Source: Mageeibacillus sp. UBA1243
GTDB taxonomy: Bacteria > Bacillota > Clostridia > UBA1212
Direction: 5' to 3'
DNA: 15,814 nucleotides
Assembly: GCA_002308595.1 (NCBI GenBank)
Contig: DBWH01000027.1
Coordinates: 19,831 to 35,644 of the forward strand
Below the pieces are notes generated by a model, which saw nothing but the letters and a program-made list of their open reading frames with translations, was not told the origin of the DNA and ran no database searches. The translations under genes were made by a program, and so were the position numbers. Numbering within the stretch: the stretch's first letter is position 1; each line of letters starts with the position of its first letter. Of this stretch, positions 1-7,407 are shown in pieces.

Positions 1-1046
1 TCAACGACCATCGGGAACGAGTTGACGTTGATGGCAGCCCAGCCGATTCCGACGAGGCCGAAAAGCACGTACATGATCGGGCTTGCCTTTGTCATCGCGA
101 AACCGCCAATGTAGCACGCCGTCATGAGCACGATGCCTCCCATGATTGTCTTCTTGCGCCCGAGTTTGCTCGAAAGGAATCCGAGCGGTACGAACGACGC
201 AATCGCGGCAAGTGTGCCCACGAGAAGGTAGGACGACGAGGCGCTGAGGTCCTTCTGCCACACTTCAACGCAGTACCTCGAGAAAGCCGTCGAAACCGCG
301 TTGTAGGCCATGAACCAGAAGAAAACCGAAAGAAGTATCATCGCAAGGCTGACCTTGACGGATTTGTCGACCTTCTTGCCCTTGTTTGCGTCTTCCTCGA
401 CCGGCGCGTCCACGATGTGCGGCAGCTTGTTTTCCTTCACCGTAAGCACCATCACGATCACCGAAACGAGCATGAAAGCGACCAGAATCAGGAAAACCGG
501 CATGAACGACGTGCCCTCAACGTACTTTGTGCTTCCGTCGGCCTGCTTTTCGGTCTTGAGGAGCACCATCATGAGGACTGTCGCAAAGATGCCGCCAATG
601 TATCCCACAAGGTTTATTATTGCATTTGCCTTGCTTCTGAGCGGTTTTTCGGTCACGTCAGGCATGTACGCTACAGCCGGCGAACGGTAGATCGACATTA
701 TAACGAGCACCACGAGGAGCGAAACCATGAACGCCGCGAACTTGTGGAGGCTCTGCGACACCGCCAATAAAACTATGAAGCCCGACACAGCAAGGGTTCC
801 GAACAGTATGTAGGGAGTCCTCTTTCCGAGTCTCGTATTGGTCCTGTCCGAGATTGCGCCGAAGAGCGGAAGCATGAATATCGCGAGTATATTGTCGATA
901 GCCATGACCGCGTTGGTCCAGAACGTCGAGAGCTTGAAATCTTTTTCAAGTATGTAAGGAATGACCTGGTCGTACACCTGCCAGAAGGCAAGTATCGACA
1001 TGAATGCAAACCCTATAAGAATCGTCCGCTTGTAATTGAGTTTCAT
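1..1046 (-). CDS. SLC45-type MFS sugar transporter, 3' end outside window
   Basis: This is an integral membrane secondary transporter of the major facilitator superfamily, most like the SLC45/sucrose-proton symporter group. About 348 residues are visible. The frame is open to base 1, so the C-terminal helices lie outside the window. The N-terminus (MKLNYKRTILIGFAF) runs straight into helix 1. The loop between helices 2 and 3 carries GAISDRTNTRLGKRTP (about residues 63-78), the family's charged G..SDR...R.GKR signature. A second conserved stretch near helix 5 reads SPAVAYMPDV. The ATG at 1044-1046 follows a strong GGAGGAG site by 3-4 bases. It starts 35 bases after the yraN stop, so it may be the last gene of that operon. 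The substrate cannot be read from sequence; an alpha-glucoside or sucrose-like sugar is a family-level guess. Confidence 0.85.
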   Translation of the reverse strand, partial: MKLNYKRTILIGFAFMSILAFWQVYDQVIPYILEKDFKLSTFWTNAVMAIDNILAIFMLPLFGAISDRTNTRLGKRTPYILFGTLAVSGFIVLLAVSQSLHKFAAFMVSLLVVLVIMSIYRSPAVAYMPDVTEKPLRSKANAIINLVGYIGGIFATVLMMVLLKTEKQADGSTKYVEGTSFMPVFLILVAFMLVSVIVMVLTVKENKLPHIVDAPVEEDANKGKKVDKSVKVSLAMILLSVFFWFMAYNAVSTAFSRYCVEVWQKDLSASSSYLLVGTLAAIASFVPLGFLSSKLGRKKTIMGGIVLMTACYIGGFAMTKASPIMYVLFGLVGIGWAAINVNSFPMVV

Positions 1047-1081
1047 GTCTCCTCCAAAAAATGTATATTGCGAGCCGGAGC

Positions 1082-1489
1082 CTAAAAAGCCGACTCAATA
1101 ATATCTATCCTAAGCTCGCCTGTCTTCCGGGTTCCGGAAGGCTCTCCGAAATACACCTCGGCAACGTCAAACCTCACGTAAAAGTCGTTAAGCCACGGTC
1201 TTTCGAGAAGGTAAAGCTGCGCAAGCTTCCTTATCCTCAGCCTCTTTCTGAAGTCCACAGCCTCACCGGCGCTTGCAAAGCGGCTGTCCTTTCTGGTCTT
1301 GACCTCGCAGAAGCATATGACCGATTTTTCCCTGTTTTCGGCAATAATATCGATTTCACCGATTTTGCCTCTCCGCCAGTTTCTCGCGCTGATTTCGTAG
1401 CCTCTTTTTTCGTATTCCCTTGCGCAGGCGTCCTCGCCAATGCGTCCCTTGGCGATATTGTCATTCGCGGCAGCTGTTTGCCTGTCCAT
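1082..1489 (-). CDS. yraN: YraN/UPF0102 family endonuclease-fold protein
   Basis: This 135-residue protein belongs to the YraN (UPF0102) family, which has a Holliday-resolvase-like PD-(D/E)XK fold and no settled role. Three motifs are visible: the N-terminal helix G..GED (residues 15-20), GEIDIIA (44-50, with Asp47) and FCEVKTR (60-66, with Glu62 and Lys64). Together these form the expected nuclease-type metal site. Length matches the family (about 115-130). The ATG at 1487-1489 is preceded by AAAGGGG with a T-rich spacer. It lies 51 bases after rnhB, and the rbgA-rnhB-yraN order is common in Bacillota, which supports the call. Nuclease activity is an inference from the fold. Confidence 0.88.
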   Translation of the reverse strand: MDRQTAAANDNIAKGRIGEDACAREYEKRGYEISARNWRRGKIGEIDIIAENREKSVICFCEVKTRKDSRFASAGEAVDFRKRLRIRKLAQLYLLERPWLNDFYVRFDVAEVYFGEPSGTRKTGELRIDIIESAF

Positions 1490-1540
1490 AAAAACCCCTT
1501 TAATAATTGGTCTTTCGATGATGCCGCGAAGCTTGATTTT

Positions 1541-2173
1541 TCAGTGAAGCGTTTTTAAAAATGTCTTTCTGTGTATCGGCGACACGCCAAGTTCCCTTAT
1601 GGCCGCATAATGGACCGCGGTTCCGTAACCCTTGTGTTTGGCGAAGCCGTAGCCCGGATAGACGCTGTCCATCTCGACCATGAGGCGGTCTCTTGTGACC
1701 TTGGCGAGTATGGAAGCCGCGCCGATCGAAAGCGAAAGCGCGTCGCCGTGAGTTATCGAAATCTGCTCAACGCCCCTCGGAAGGTCCGGAATGTGCACGT
1801 GGTCGACAAGGATGTGCTTCGGGACGCCGCCAAGCTTCTCAGCCGCCTCCATAATAGCCGCCCTCATCGCCTCGTACGTGGCGCGCAGTATGTTAATCTC
1901 GTCAATGCGCTCGTTGCCGACAATGCCAATGCCGTAAGCAATCGACGCATCCTTTATCCCGTCAAAAAGCTTCTCGCGCTGCTTTTCGCTGAGCTTCTTG
2001 GAGTCGTTTGCCTCCGGAAAAGGGTTCTTCATGTCAAACACCGCGCACGCGGCAACGACAGGCCCCGCAAGAGGACCTCTCCCCGCTTCGTCGACCCCGG
2101 CAACAATGCCGAAGCCCTGCGCCTGAAGCATCTTTTCAAACCTCAGAAGGTCAACCTCTTCACCTTTTGGCAT
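1541..2173 (-). CDS. rnhB: Ribonuclease HII
   Basis: RNase HII cleaves the RNA strand of RNA-DNA hybrids and starts removal of single ribonucleotides from DNA; it is cytosolic. The 210-residue protein has the hallmark GVDEAGRGPLAGPVV (residues 26-40). The four expected acidic catalytic residues are Asp28, Glu29, Asp124 (in ILVDH) and Asp144 (in HGDALSLSI). DSKKLS (57-62) and ILAKVTRDR (155-163) are also typical. It is full length for bacterial RnhB (about 190-260). The ATG overlaps the last 14 bases of rbgA, so the two are translationally coupled in one mRNA. Nothing is odd about it. Confidence 0.97.
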   Translation of the reverse strand: MPKGEEVDLLRFEKMLQAQGFGIVAGVDEAGRGPLAGPVVAACAVFDMKNPFPEANDSKKLSEKQREKLFDGIKDASIAYGIGIVGNERIDEINILRATYEAMRAAIMEAAEKLGGVPKHILVDHVHIPDLPRGVEQISITHGDALSLSIGAASILAKVTRDRLMVEMDSVYPGYGFAKHKGYGTAVHYAAIRELGVSPIHRKTFLKTLH

Positions 2174-3176
2174 TTTTCCTGCTCCTGTAGTTCTGTCTGC
2201 GCTCGGCCTGCTTCTCTTTTTTGCGGGTCGCCGCCTCTTCGTTCTTTATCGAAATATCGATTTCCTCGTCAAGAACCTCCGGGAAATCGAGGCTGATTTT
2301 GCCTATTTTTCCGGCCCTGAAGTCGTCAAGCACCAGCGCGGCCGCCCTGCCCAGGTCCACGCTGCCGCCCTTTATCAGGCAGCCGCGCGCTTTGCCGCAG
2401 GCCTCGAGGATGGCAAGGCCCTTCTCAAGCCTCTCGGCGCCGATGACAGTCTCAGTCACGTAGTCGCGCTCTTCGCCGCTTGCGTCGGGAACCGTTATCC
2501 CGTACCTTGCCTCGAGCGCTCCCGGGTAGTGGCTGTCGATAAATGTCAGCAGGAACGCGCAGAGCTCGCCCGTATCCACGACCTCGTCCTTGACGGCACC
2601 GCTTGCCGCAAGTCTCAGGGCTGCGAGCTGATTGTCGATTCTCGGCCAGAGCAGTCCGGGCGTGTCGAGGAGGTAAATATCCTCGCCCATGTTCAGCCAC
2701 TGCTTGTCCCTGGTGACGCCCGGTTTGTCGCCGGTCTTTGCGGTGGCCTTGCCGGCAACTTTATTCACGAAAGAAGACTTGCCGACGTTGGGTATGCCCA
2801 CGACCATCGCGTAAAGAGTCGTCGCAATCCTGCCCCTCTCAAGAGACCGGCTGACCTTCTCCTCCATCGCCTTTTTGACCGCGGCAATGACCTTTTTCAC
2901 ACCGTCGCCCTGCTTCGCATCCGTAAAAACGACCGTGAACCCCTGCTTTTTGTAGTAGTCCATCCAGTAGTCGCTCTGCGCCTGATCGGCAAGGTCCGCC
3001 TTATTGAACACGAGAACCCTTGGCTTCTTCCCGATTATGCCGTCAATCGCGGGATTCCGGCTGCTGTAGGGGAGCCTCGCGTCGCAAAGCTCGATCACAA
3101 TATTCACAAGTTTAAGGTTCTCCTCAAGCGTTCTCTTGGCCTTCGCCATGTGCCCCGGATACCATTGTACGTTCAT
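2160..3176 (-). CDS. rbgA: Ribosome biogenesis GTPase RbgA (YlqF)
   Basis: RbgA is a circularly permuted GTPase that acts late in assembly of the 50S ribosomal subunit. The 338-residue protein begins VQWYPGHMAKAKR, the typical RbgA start. The G motifs come in permuted order: G4 NKAD (58-61), G1 GIPNVGKSS (127-135), G2 region PGVTRD (152-157) and G3 DTPG (171-174). The C-terminal third is the helical domain, ending in a Lys/Arg-rich tail (about 315-338) suited to rRNA binding. It is longer than B. subtilis RbgA (about 280), mainly in this tail. The ATG at 3174-3176 follows AAAAAGGA by about 9 bases; that Shine-Dalgarno site lies in the last unit of a tandem repeat. Confidence 0.96.
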   Translation of the reverse strand: MNVQWYPGHMAKAKRTLEENLKLVNIVIELCDARLPYSSRNPAIDGIIGKKPRVLVFNKADLADQAQSDYWMDYYKKQGFTVVFTDAKQGDGVKKVIAAVKKAMEEKVSRSLERGRIATTLYAMVVGIPNVGKSSFVNKVAGKATAKTGDKPGVTRDKQWLNMGEDIYLLDTPGLLWPRIDNQLAALRLAASGAVKDEVVDTGELCAFLLTFIDSHYPGALEARYGITVPDASGEERDYVTETVIGAERLEKGLAILEACGKARGCLIKGGSVDLGRAAALVLDDFRAGKIGKISLDFPEVLDEEIDISIKNEEAATRKKEKQAERRQNYRSRKNAKR

Positions 3177-3185
3177 GCTCTTCAG

Positions 3186-3245
3186 TCCTTTTTTACGCGC
3201 TTCAGTTCTTCTTAAAGCGCTTCAGATCTTCTCAAAACGCTTCAG
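3186..3245. repeat. Three tandem 20-base repeats spanning the ttdB stop and ttdB-rbgA spacer
   Basis: On the minus strand the spacer between ttdB and rbgA is built of three adjacent 20-base units: CTGAAGCGTTTTGAGAAGAT, CTGAAGCGCTTTAAGAAGAA and CTGAAGCGCGTAAAAAAGGA. A partial CTGAAGAGC then leads into the rbgA ATG. The first unit contains the ttdB stop codon (TGA at 3242-3244). The third contains the rbgA Shine-Dalgarno sequence. Each unit read from its CTG encodes Leu-Lys-Arg-x-x-Lys-x followed by a stop supplied by the next unit. Slipped-strand duplication of a gene end is the simplest explanation. Confidence 0.9.
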
Positions 3246-3775
3246 CCTCTCTTCATGAGATTGCCTCCGGCGGAATCAATGTTCACCGTCACCGGTCCGA
3301 ACTCCTCCGCGTCAAAAATCCACATCGCCTCAGGCATCCCGAGGTCCTCCCAGATGACGCCGTCAACCGATTTGATCTTCGAAGCCGCCGCAACGGCGCA
3401 CCCGCCCGGAAAAATTCCGTGCACGCAGCCGTACTCCCGGCAAGCCTCCGCCGTGTTCTCACCCATGCCGCCTTTCCCTACAATAAGGGAAATTCCGGTC
3501 TTTTTTATAAAGTCCTTCTCGAACTTTTCAAGTCTCATGCTGGTTGTCGGTCCCGCCGAAACAACCCCGAAGCCGTCTGCCGTCTTTGTGATAATCGGGC
3601 CGCAGTGATAAAGCACCATGCCCTTAAGATCGATGTCCGCGCCGCCCTCTTCAAGGAACCTCGCGTGCCCCTCGTCTCTCAGCGTGACCATCCTTCCGGT
3701 GACGTAAAGTATGTCGCCCGTCCTCAGTTTTCTGACCGTCTCTTCGTCAATCGGAGTTTTAAGATGATATTCCAT
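3242..3775 (-). CDS. ttdB: Fe-S hydro-lyase beta subunit (L(+)-tartrate dehydratase/class I fumarase type)
   Basis: This is the small subunit of an oxygen-sensitive [4Fe-4S] hydro-lyase. Partnered with the alpha subunit, it reversibly removes water from L(+)-tartrate (giving oxaloacetate) or malate (giving fumarate). Conserved stretches are TGRMVTLRDEGH (26-37), VLYHCGPI (54-61), VSAGPTTSMR (72-81), IVGKGGMG (98-105) and IFPGGCAV (121-128). I chose the ATG at 3773-3775, which has GGAGGGA 4-5 bases upstream and gives the family-like start MEYHLKTPID. An in-frame TTG at 3793 would overlap ttdA by 4 bases but has no such site. At 177 residues it is slightly shorter than E. coli TtdB (about 200). 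It begins 14 bases after ttdA. Substrate is not settled: as I recall the sequences, the alpha subunit leans toward tartrate dehydratase. Confidence 0.88.
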   Translation of the reverse strand: MEYHLKTPIDEETVRKLRTGDILYVTGRMVTLRDEGHARFLEEGGADIDLKGMVLYHCGPIITKTADGFGVVSAGPTTSMRLEKFEKDFIKKTGISLIVGKGGMGENTAEACREYGCVHGIFPGGCAVAAASKIKSVDGVIWEDLGMPEAMWIFDAEEFGPVTVNIDSAGGNLMKRG

Positions 3776-3789
3776 ACTGTCCCTCCGCC

Positions 3790-4710
3790 TCAAAAGTCCT
3801 CTGTAGTAATTTTCAGGTCGCTTCCGATTCTGAAAGTCGCACGTCTCGTGGCCCAGCAGCCTGTCGCCAATGCAACCGCAAAAGTCGCAGGGTGCCTGAC
3901 GCCAAACTCGACGTTCACGGCAAGCACGCTCTCGGCGCCTCCCATGCCGCTCGGACCGATTCTGAGCAAATTGACCTTTTCAAAAAGCTCTTTTTCAAGC
4001 GCAGCCGCGTGCGGATCCGCATTTACGCTGCCGATTTTTCTCAAAAGCGCCTTTTTCGAAAGCTTTCCGGCAATGTCCGCCGACGCTCCTATGCCCACAC
4101 CGAGTATAAGAGGCGGGCAAGCGTTGACGCCTTTTTCAAGGACCTTGGCGATAATGAGATCCTTGGCCTTTTCGATTCCCTCGCCGGGCGTCAGAACCAG
4201 CGCAAAACCCGGGAGCGAGCAGCCGCCTCCGCAAAGGTATGCGGTTATCTCAGCCTCATTGCCCTCGACTATCTGCCAGTCGATGTAAGGGGCAAGGGGT
4301 CCCTCGTTGTTTCCCGTATTTTTGCTCGTAAACGGGTCAACGGCATTCGGCCTCAGCGGTGCGTCCCTGAAAGCCCTTGCCGCAGCGTTTTTAATGATGT
4401 TCTCAAGCGAGCCGAGCAGCGGGAAGTCCGCGCCTGCTTTTACGTAAAAATTCGGTATGCCCGTGTCCTGGCAGAGCGGCCGCGCAAGGCTGTCGGCAAG
4501 GCTCATGTTCTCGAGCATGCAGTCGTAAACTTTTTTTGCGGCCGCGTCGTTCTCGTTTTCCGCCATCTCTTCGATCCTTTTCTTTATGTCTTTTGGGAGA
4601 TGGGTCGCAAGAAGGCACAGCAAACGGGCAAGGTCCGACTCGATTTCCTTGCCGATTTTAACGTCATTTTCCAGACTTTCCATAGTATTTCGTTCCTTCG
4701 GGACTTTCAT
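3790..4710 (-). CDS. ttdA: Fe-S hydro-lyase alpha subunit (L(+)-tartrate dehydratase/class I fumarase type)
   Basis: This is the cluster-binding subunit of a [4Fe-4S] hydro-lyase. Its 306 residues include the three expected cluster cysteines: Cys80 in PLCQDTG, Cys198 in NACPP and Cys285 in TGCWATRR. APLRPNAVDPF (117-127) and GGGCSLPG (161-168) resemble E. coli TtdA as I remember it. Class I fumarases usually have a KGxGSEN-type stretch at the second place, so tartrate dehydratase is the closer match. Fumarase activity cannot be excluded. The ATG at 4708-4710 follows AGAGGTGA by 6-7 bases. A second in-frame ATG at 4681-4683 (residue 10) also has a usable AAGGA. The ttdB start lies 14 bases beyond its stop, as expected for an alpha-beta pair. 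Confidence 0.87.
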   Translation of the reverse strand: MKVPKERNTMESLENDVKIGKEIESDLARLLCLLATHLPKDIKKRIEEMAENENDAAAKKVYDCMLENMSLADSLARPLCQDTGIPNFYVKAGADFPLLGSLENIIKNAAARAFRDAPLRPNAVDPFTSKNTGNNEGPLAPYIDWQIVEGNEAEITAYLCGGGCSLPGFALVLTPGEGIEKAKDLIIAKVLEKGVNACPPLILGVGIGASADIAGKLSKKALLRKIGSVNADPHAAALEKELFEKVNLLRIGPSGMGGAESVLAVNVEFGVRHPATFAVALATGCWATRRATFRIGSDLKITTEDF

Positions 4711-4777
4711 AAAAAGTCACCTCTTTTGCATTTGTATTCTTTCGCGGTCTGCTGCGTATTAGCTGCGTTTTCGTTTT

Positions 4778-4793
4778 CACATCAGGTGATGTG
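4778..4793. promoter_or_regulatory. 16-base palindrome upstream of ttdA, candidate operator
   Basis: CACATCA and TGATGTG are perfect inverted arms separated by only two bases (GG). The gap is too small for a hairpin loop, so a site for a dimeric regulator is more likely than an RNA structure. It lies 68 bases upstream of the ttdA ATG in the 128-base spacer after the DUF2284 gene. I see no convincing -35/-10 pair next to it, and no regulator gene is adjacent. Confidence 0.45.
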
Positions 4794-4802
4794 TCTACAG
4801 TC

Positions 4803-4830
4803 TTTTGGCAAAATGCGTAAAGAGCCAAAA
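4803..4830. other. Inverted repeat just past the DUF2284 stop
   Basis: TTTTGGC (4803-4809) and GCCAAAA (4824-4830) are perfect 7-base arms around a 14-base loop, starting 8 bases beyond the DUF2284 stop codon on the minus strand. No run of T follows on the minus strand, so it is at best a weak terminator. Its loop and right arm belong to an 18-base stretch (4814-4831) that recurs with one mismatch at 14568-14585, past the MBOAT gene. Confidence 0.4.
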
Positions 4831-4838
4831 ACTTGATT

Positions 4839-5381
4839 TCAGAAGAAAACAGCTCCAAAATACGTTACTGTGTTTGGGCCGCTGTTGTACGGCATTCCCG
4901 CAGCGCCGGCAAGCCTGTTCACGAAGATGCCGTAGCCCTCAAGGGATCCCGACAGTTTTTCCGGAAATCTGCAGGGAGCGTCCGGATAAGTGCATTTACC
5001 GCACTTTGAGCAGCCTTCGACCGAGAGCATCAGAAACTTTCCCTCGATCATCTTTCTAAGCTCCTCCGAAGCCTCGGAGAACTGCTCATGGCCCTCCATC
5101 ATGCCCTCGAAGTCAAAACTGTCCTCGAGCTGATAAGCCCTTGAGAAGACCGCGCAGTTTTCGAACACCCTGCAGCGCGCCATGCACTCTTCAAGCGTTC
5201 CGATGCCGGGCGGGCAGGCCCAGGTAGTGTTGTACCTGCCGCAGCGGTTTACCTCGCACATCTGCCTGACCTCAGGAGAGAATGTGACCTCGGACGTTTT
5301 GATGACCGCAAAACGGTCAAAGCCAAGGGCCCTCAGGTCATCCGCCTTGATATTCAGAAACAGGTTTCCGTTTTCTTCCAC
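4839..5381 (-). CDS. DUF2284 Cys-rich predicted metal-binding protein
   Basis: This 180-residue cytosolic protein matches the DUF2284 family (predicted metal-binding, common in anaerobes, role unknown). Two Cys clusters are visible. The first is Cys42-x4-Cys47-x8-Cys56 in MCEVNRCGRYNTTWACPPG. The second is Cys124-x2-Cys127-x2-Cys130-x6-Cys137, ferredoxin-like spacing that could hold an Fe-S cluster. Cys66, Cys70 and Cys76 lie between them. The start is GTG at 5379-5381. No ATG, GTG or TTG lies in frame between the predicted transcription start and this codon, and GAGG sits about 6 bases upstream. The promoter at 5484-5512 puts about 95 bases of leader before it. ttdAB lies downstream, 128 bases on, but no functional link is known to me. 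Confidence 0.85.
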   Translation of the reverse strand: MEENGNLFLNIKADDLRALGFDRFAVIKTSEVTFSPEVRQMCEVNRCGRYNTTWACPPGIGTLEECMARCRVFENCAVFSRAYQLEDSFDFEGMMEGHEQFSEASEELRKMIEGKFLMLSVEGCSKCGKCTYPDAPCRFPEKLSGSLEGYGIFVNRLAGAAGMPYNSGPNTVTYFGAVFF

Positions 5382-5483
5382 AGCGGGCCTCGCAATGTGT
5401 TTCCGGGTCGGGAGCGTCAGCTCGCCGATTTTCGCATTTTTACCGCAATGTGTTACTTTCGCAGCTTCGTTTGCCGCACTGCC

Positions 5484-5512
5484 ATTATAGCAAAATGCGG
5501 CGCCCTTATCAA
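5484..5512 (-). promoter_or_regulatory. Sigma-A-type promoter for the DUF2284 gene
   Basis: On the minus strand TTGATA (5507-5512) and a perfect TATAAT (5484-5489) are separated by 17 bases. Transcription should begin near 5477. The -35 box lies in the loop of the GH127 terminator-like hairpin (5497-5531), and the right arm of that hairpin fills most of the spacer. The leader downstream contains an 11-base direct repeat, AACACATTGCG (5444-5454 and 5391-5401). Confidence 0.75.
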
Positions 5513-5531
5513 TTCAAAAGAGGGGCGCCGC
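5497..5531 (-). terminator. GC-rich hairpin after GH127, probable terminator
   Basis: Perfect 9-base arms GCGGCGCCC and GGGCGCCGC enclose a 17-base loop, starting 11 bases past the GH127 stop codon. The minus-strand tail is only ATTTTG, a weak U tract. On the plus strand the hairpin is followed by TTGTTTTTTATT, but no plus-strand gene ends here. I call it the end of the MATE-GH127 transcript with moderate confidence. Confidence 0.5.
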
Positions 5532-5541
5532 GCCTTGTTTT

Positions 5542-7395
5542 TTATTCTCCGGAAATAATCCAGGCCGTCATTCTTTTGCCGTTCCGCCAATCCTGCCCGC
5601 ACGATGCGTAGTCGCACACTTTTATCGGGCCGGTCTTTGTTTCGATGCAGGTTGTGAGCCTTGCAGGGGGGATATTGGCGGTTTCCTTTTCGGCCGCAAA
5701 GCCGTCCTTTTCGATAATGCTGAGGGGCGTTTCGAGGTCGTGCCCCATTGCCTCGTCCCTTGCGAGAACCAGCGGGCCCTTGAGAAGCGCGACGTGGTTT
5801 GCCGAGTTTTTGTCTGCGTCAGGGTCAATGTCCGCCGCGTGAACCACCCTTGTCCTCATGTCGAGCTTAAGCGTGATTATGTCGCATTTTTGCCACTTTC
5901 TGACGATTGCAGCGTAGCCGTTTTCAACGCCGAAAGCCGTCTTCACACCGTTTATGTAAATCTCCGCGGAAGCGCTCCACGAGGGGATTCTCAGGAACAT
6001 GCCGAACGCCTCGTCCGTTTTCGGGTCAGCCGTAATCGTCACCGTGTCCCCGTAGGGGTACGACGTCCTGACGTCAAGCTCCGCAAAGTCTGTCTTAACA
6101 CTGCCGCCAATGTAAAAGTTTACCGCAATGCCGCGGCTGTTTTTCATCACCGCATAGCGCGGGAAAAGCCCCGTCCCCGCGGCGCCTATCGCGACGCAGC
6201 AGCCCCAGTGTTTTGAAGTTCCCGCGAGCGTCTTGTAGCCGCCGACGGCAAGGCCGCGCACCGAGCTCAGCAGCGGGCTGTAGCTGTCAAAGGCGAACAC
6301 CTCGCCCTCGTAAGGGTTTTCGTTAAAGTTTACCGCGCCGAGAAGCGCGTTGTAGGCTGAGATTTCGATCCGGTCGGCGTACTTGGCGTCTCCCGTGAGC
6401 CTTAAAAGCTGCAGGCAGAACTTCATCCACGTCACAGTTACGCACGTCTCCTGCATGATGCCCCTGAACGCGGGGTTAAACTGCCGCACCGCCGAATGGT
6501 CGAACAGCTCGTGGGTCGTGCCGGCGCTTCCGATGACGGTAATATCGGTTTTCTGCACAAGCTCGGCGAAGTTCAGAGCCATCGTCTTCAGGTCTTCGTT
6601 GCCGGTAACGCGGTAGAGCTCTATGATGCCCTCGAAGTTTGACATCATCTCGTAGGCCTTGGTCACGGGCATCTCGTAGGGAGCCGTTTTGCCCTCAAGA
6701 GCCGCCTTGAACATGTCAAAGGAACGCATGCCGCCGCAGGCGACGATCTTATTGGCGTATTCGAGGTACTTTTCATCGCCCGTGAGCGCGTAAAGCTTCA
6801 CGACAGGTTCGAGCACGGAGGACGCATTGAGCCCCTCCCACCACTCAGAGGTGTAGGTTATGTTGATCTTGCCGACTTCGCGGCAGCCTGTCTTGGCGAT
6901 AAGATAGTCGGCCTGCTTTTTGATTGCCGCCAATGCCATATACGAAAGGTTCCTGTCGTCGCATATTTCCAGGAAATATTCGAGGCCAAGCATCACGTAT
7001 TTTCTGCACCAGACGTCCCAGCCGTGGAATTCGGAAGTTATCGAGTACGTTGAAATGCGGCCGAAACGGTCTTCGGTCGTGAGAAGGTCGCGCACAGTCG
7101 CCTCAATCTGCCTGTAGAGCGCGGCGTCCCGGTTGTACCCGTAGGTGATGCACGCGCCGCGGACCATCTTGCCCCAGTATTCGCCGCGCCAGCCGTAGTC
7201 AATATCGTCAACGCCGCCAAGCCTGAACTGCTGAACGAACAGCGCCCAGAGCTTCGGATCAAGAAGCGACTTTTTCTTCACAAAATCGAGCGCTTCGATC
7301 ATCGGGCCGCCGAAAGCCGCACTCCCCGGGGGAAGCGCAAAGAGCCTGTCCGGCGTTTTTTTGTCTGCGGGATTGCCTGAAGAAGTGTACTCCAT
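5542..7395 (-). CDS. Glycoside hydrolase family 127 (beta-L-arabinofuranosidase type)
   Basis: This 617-residue enzyme matches GH127 (formerly DUF1680), whose characterised members release beta-L-arabinofuranose from plant glycans. No signal peptide is visible, so it should act in the cytosol on imported oligosaccharides. The N-terminal two thirds is an (alpha/alpha)6 barrel. The zinc/thiolate site is visible: Glu316 and Cys318 in MQETC, and the adjacent pair Cys399-Cys400 in KHWGCC. This matches the Glu-x-Cys ... Cys-Cys pattern of Bifidobacterium HypBA1. After about residue 425 come beta-sandwich segments (FLRIPSWSASAEIYINGV, about 476-493), also typical. The ATG at 7393-7395 follows AAAGGAA by 6-7 bases. 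It starts 12 bases after the MATE stop, so the two share an mRNA. Exact substrate within GH127 relatives is uncertain. Confidence 0.85.
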   Translation of the reverse strand: MEYTSSGNPADKKTPDRLFALPPGSAAFGGPMIEALDFVKKKSLLDPKLWALFVQQFRLGGVDDIDYGWRGEYWGKMVRGACITYGYNRDAALYRQIEATVRDLLTTEDRFGRISTYSITSEFHGWDVWCRKYVMLGLEYFLEICDDRNLSYMALAAIKKQADYLIAKTGCREVGKINITYTSEWWEGLNASSVLEPVVKLYALTGDEKYLEYANKIVACGGMRSFDMFKAALEGKTAPYEMPVTKAYEMMSNFEGIIELYRVTGNEDLKTMALNFAELVQKTDITVIGSAGTTHELFDHSAVRQFNPAFRGIMQETCVTVTWMKFCLQLLRLTGDAKYADRIEISAYNALLGAVNFNENPYEGEVFAFDSYSPLLSSVRGLAVGGYKTLAGTSKHWGCCVAIGAAGTGLFPRYAVMKNSRGIAVNFYIGGSVKTDFAELDVRTSYPYGDTVTITADPKTDEAFGMFLRIPSWSASAEIYINGVKTAFGVENGYAAIVRKWQKCDIITLKLDMRTRVVHAADIDPDADKNSANHVALLKGPLVLARDEAMGHDLETPLSIIEKDGFAAEKETANIPPARLTTCIETKTGPIKVCDYASCGQDWRNGKRMTAWIISGE

Positions 7396-7407
7396 GATTC
7401 ATTCCTT

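Noticed and set aside
1070..1100. Imperfect inverted repeat around the yraN stop codon
   Set aside because: Only 6 of 7 arm bases pair, no T run follows within a few bases, and the next gene begins 35 bases on, so a terminator is unlikely.
3892..4836. Long plus-strand open frame opposite ttdA
   Set aside because: Its translation is low-complexity Arg/Lys-rich sequence, while the opposite strand encodes a clear Fe-S hydro-lyase with all three cluster cysteines. It is an antisense shadow of GC-rich codons.
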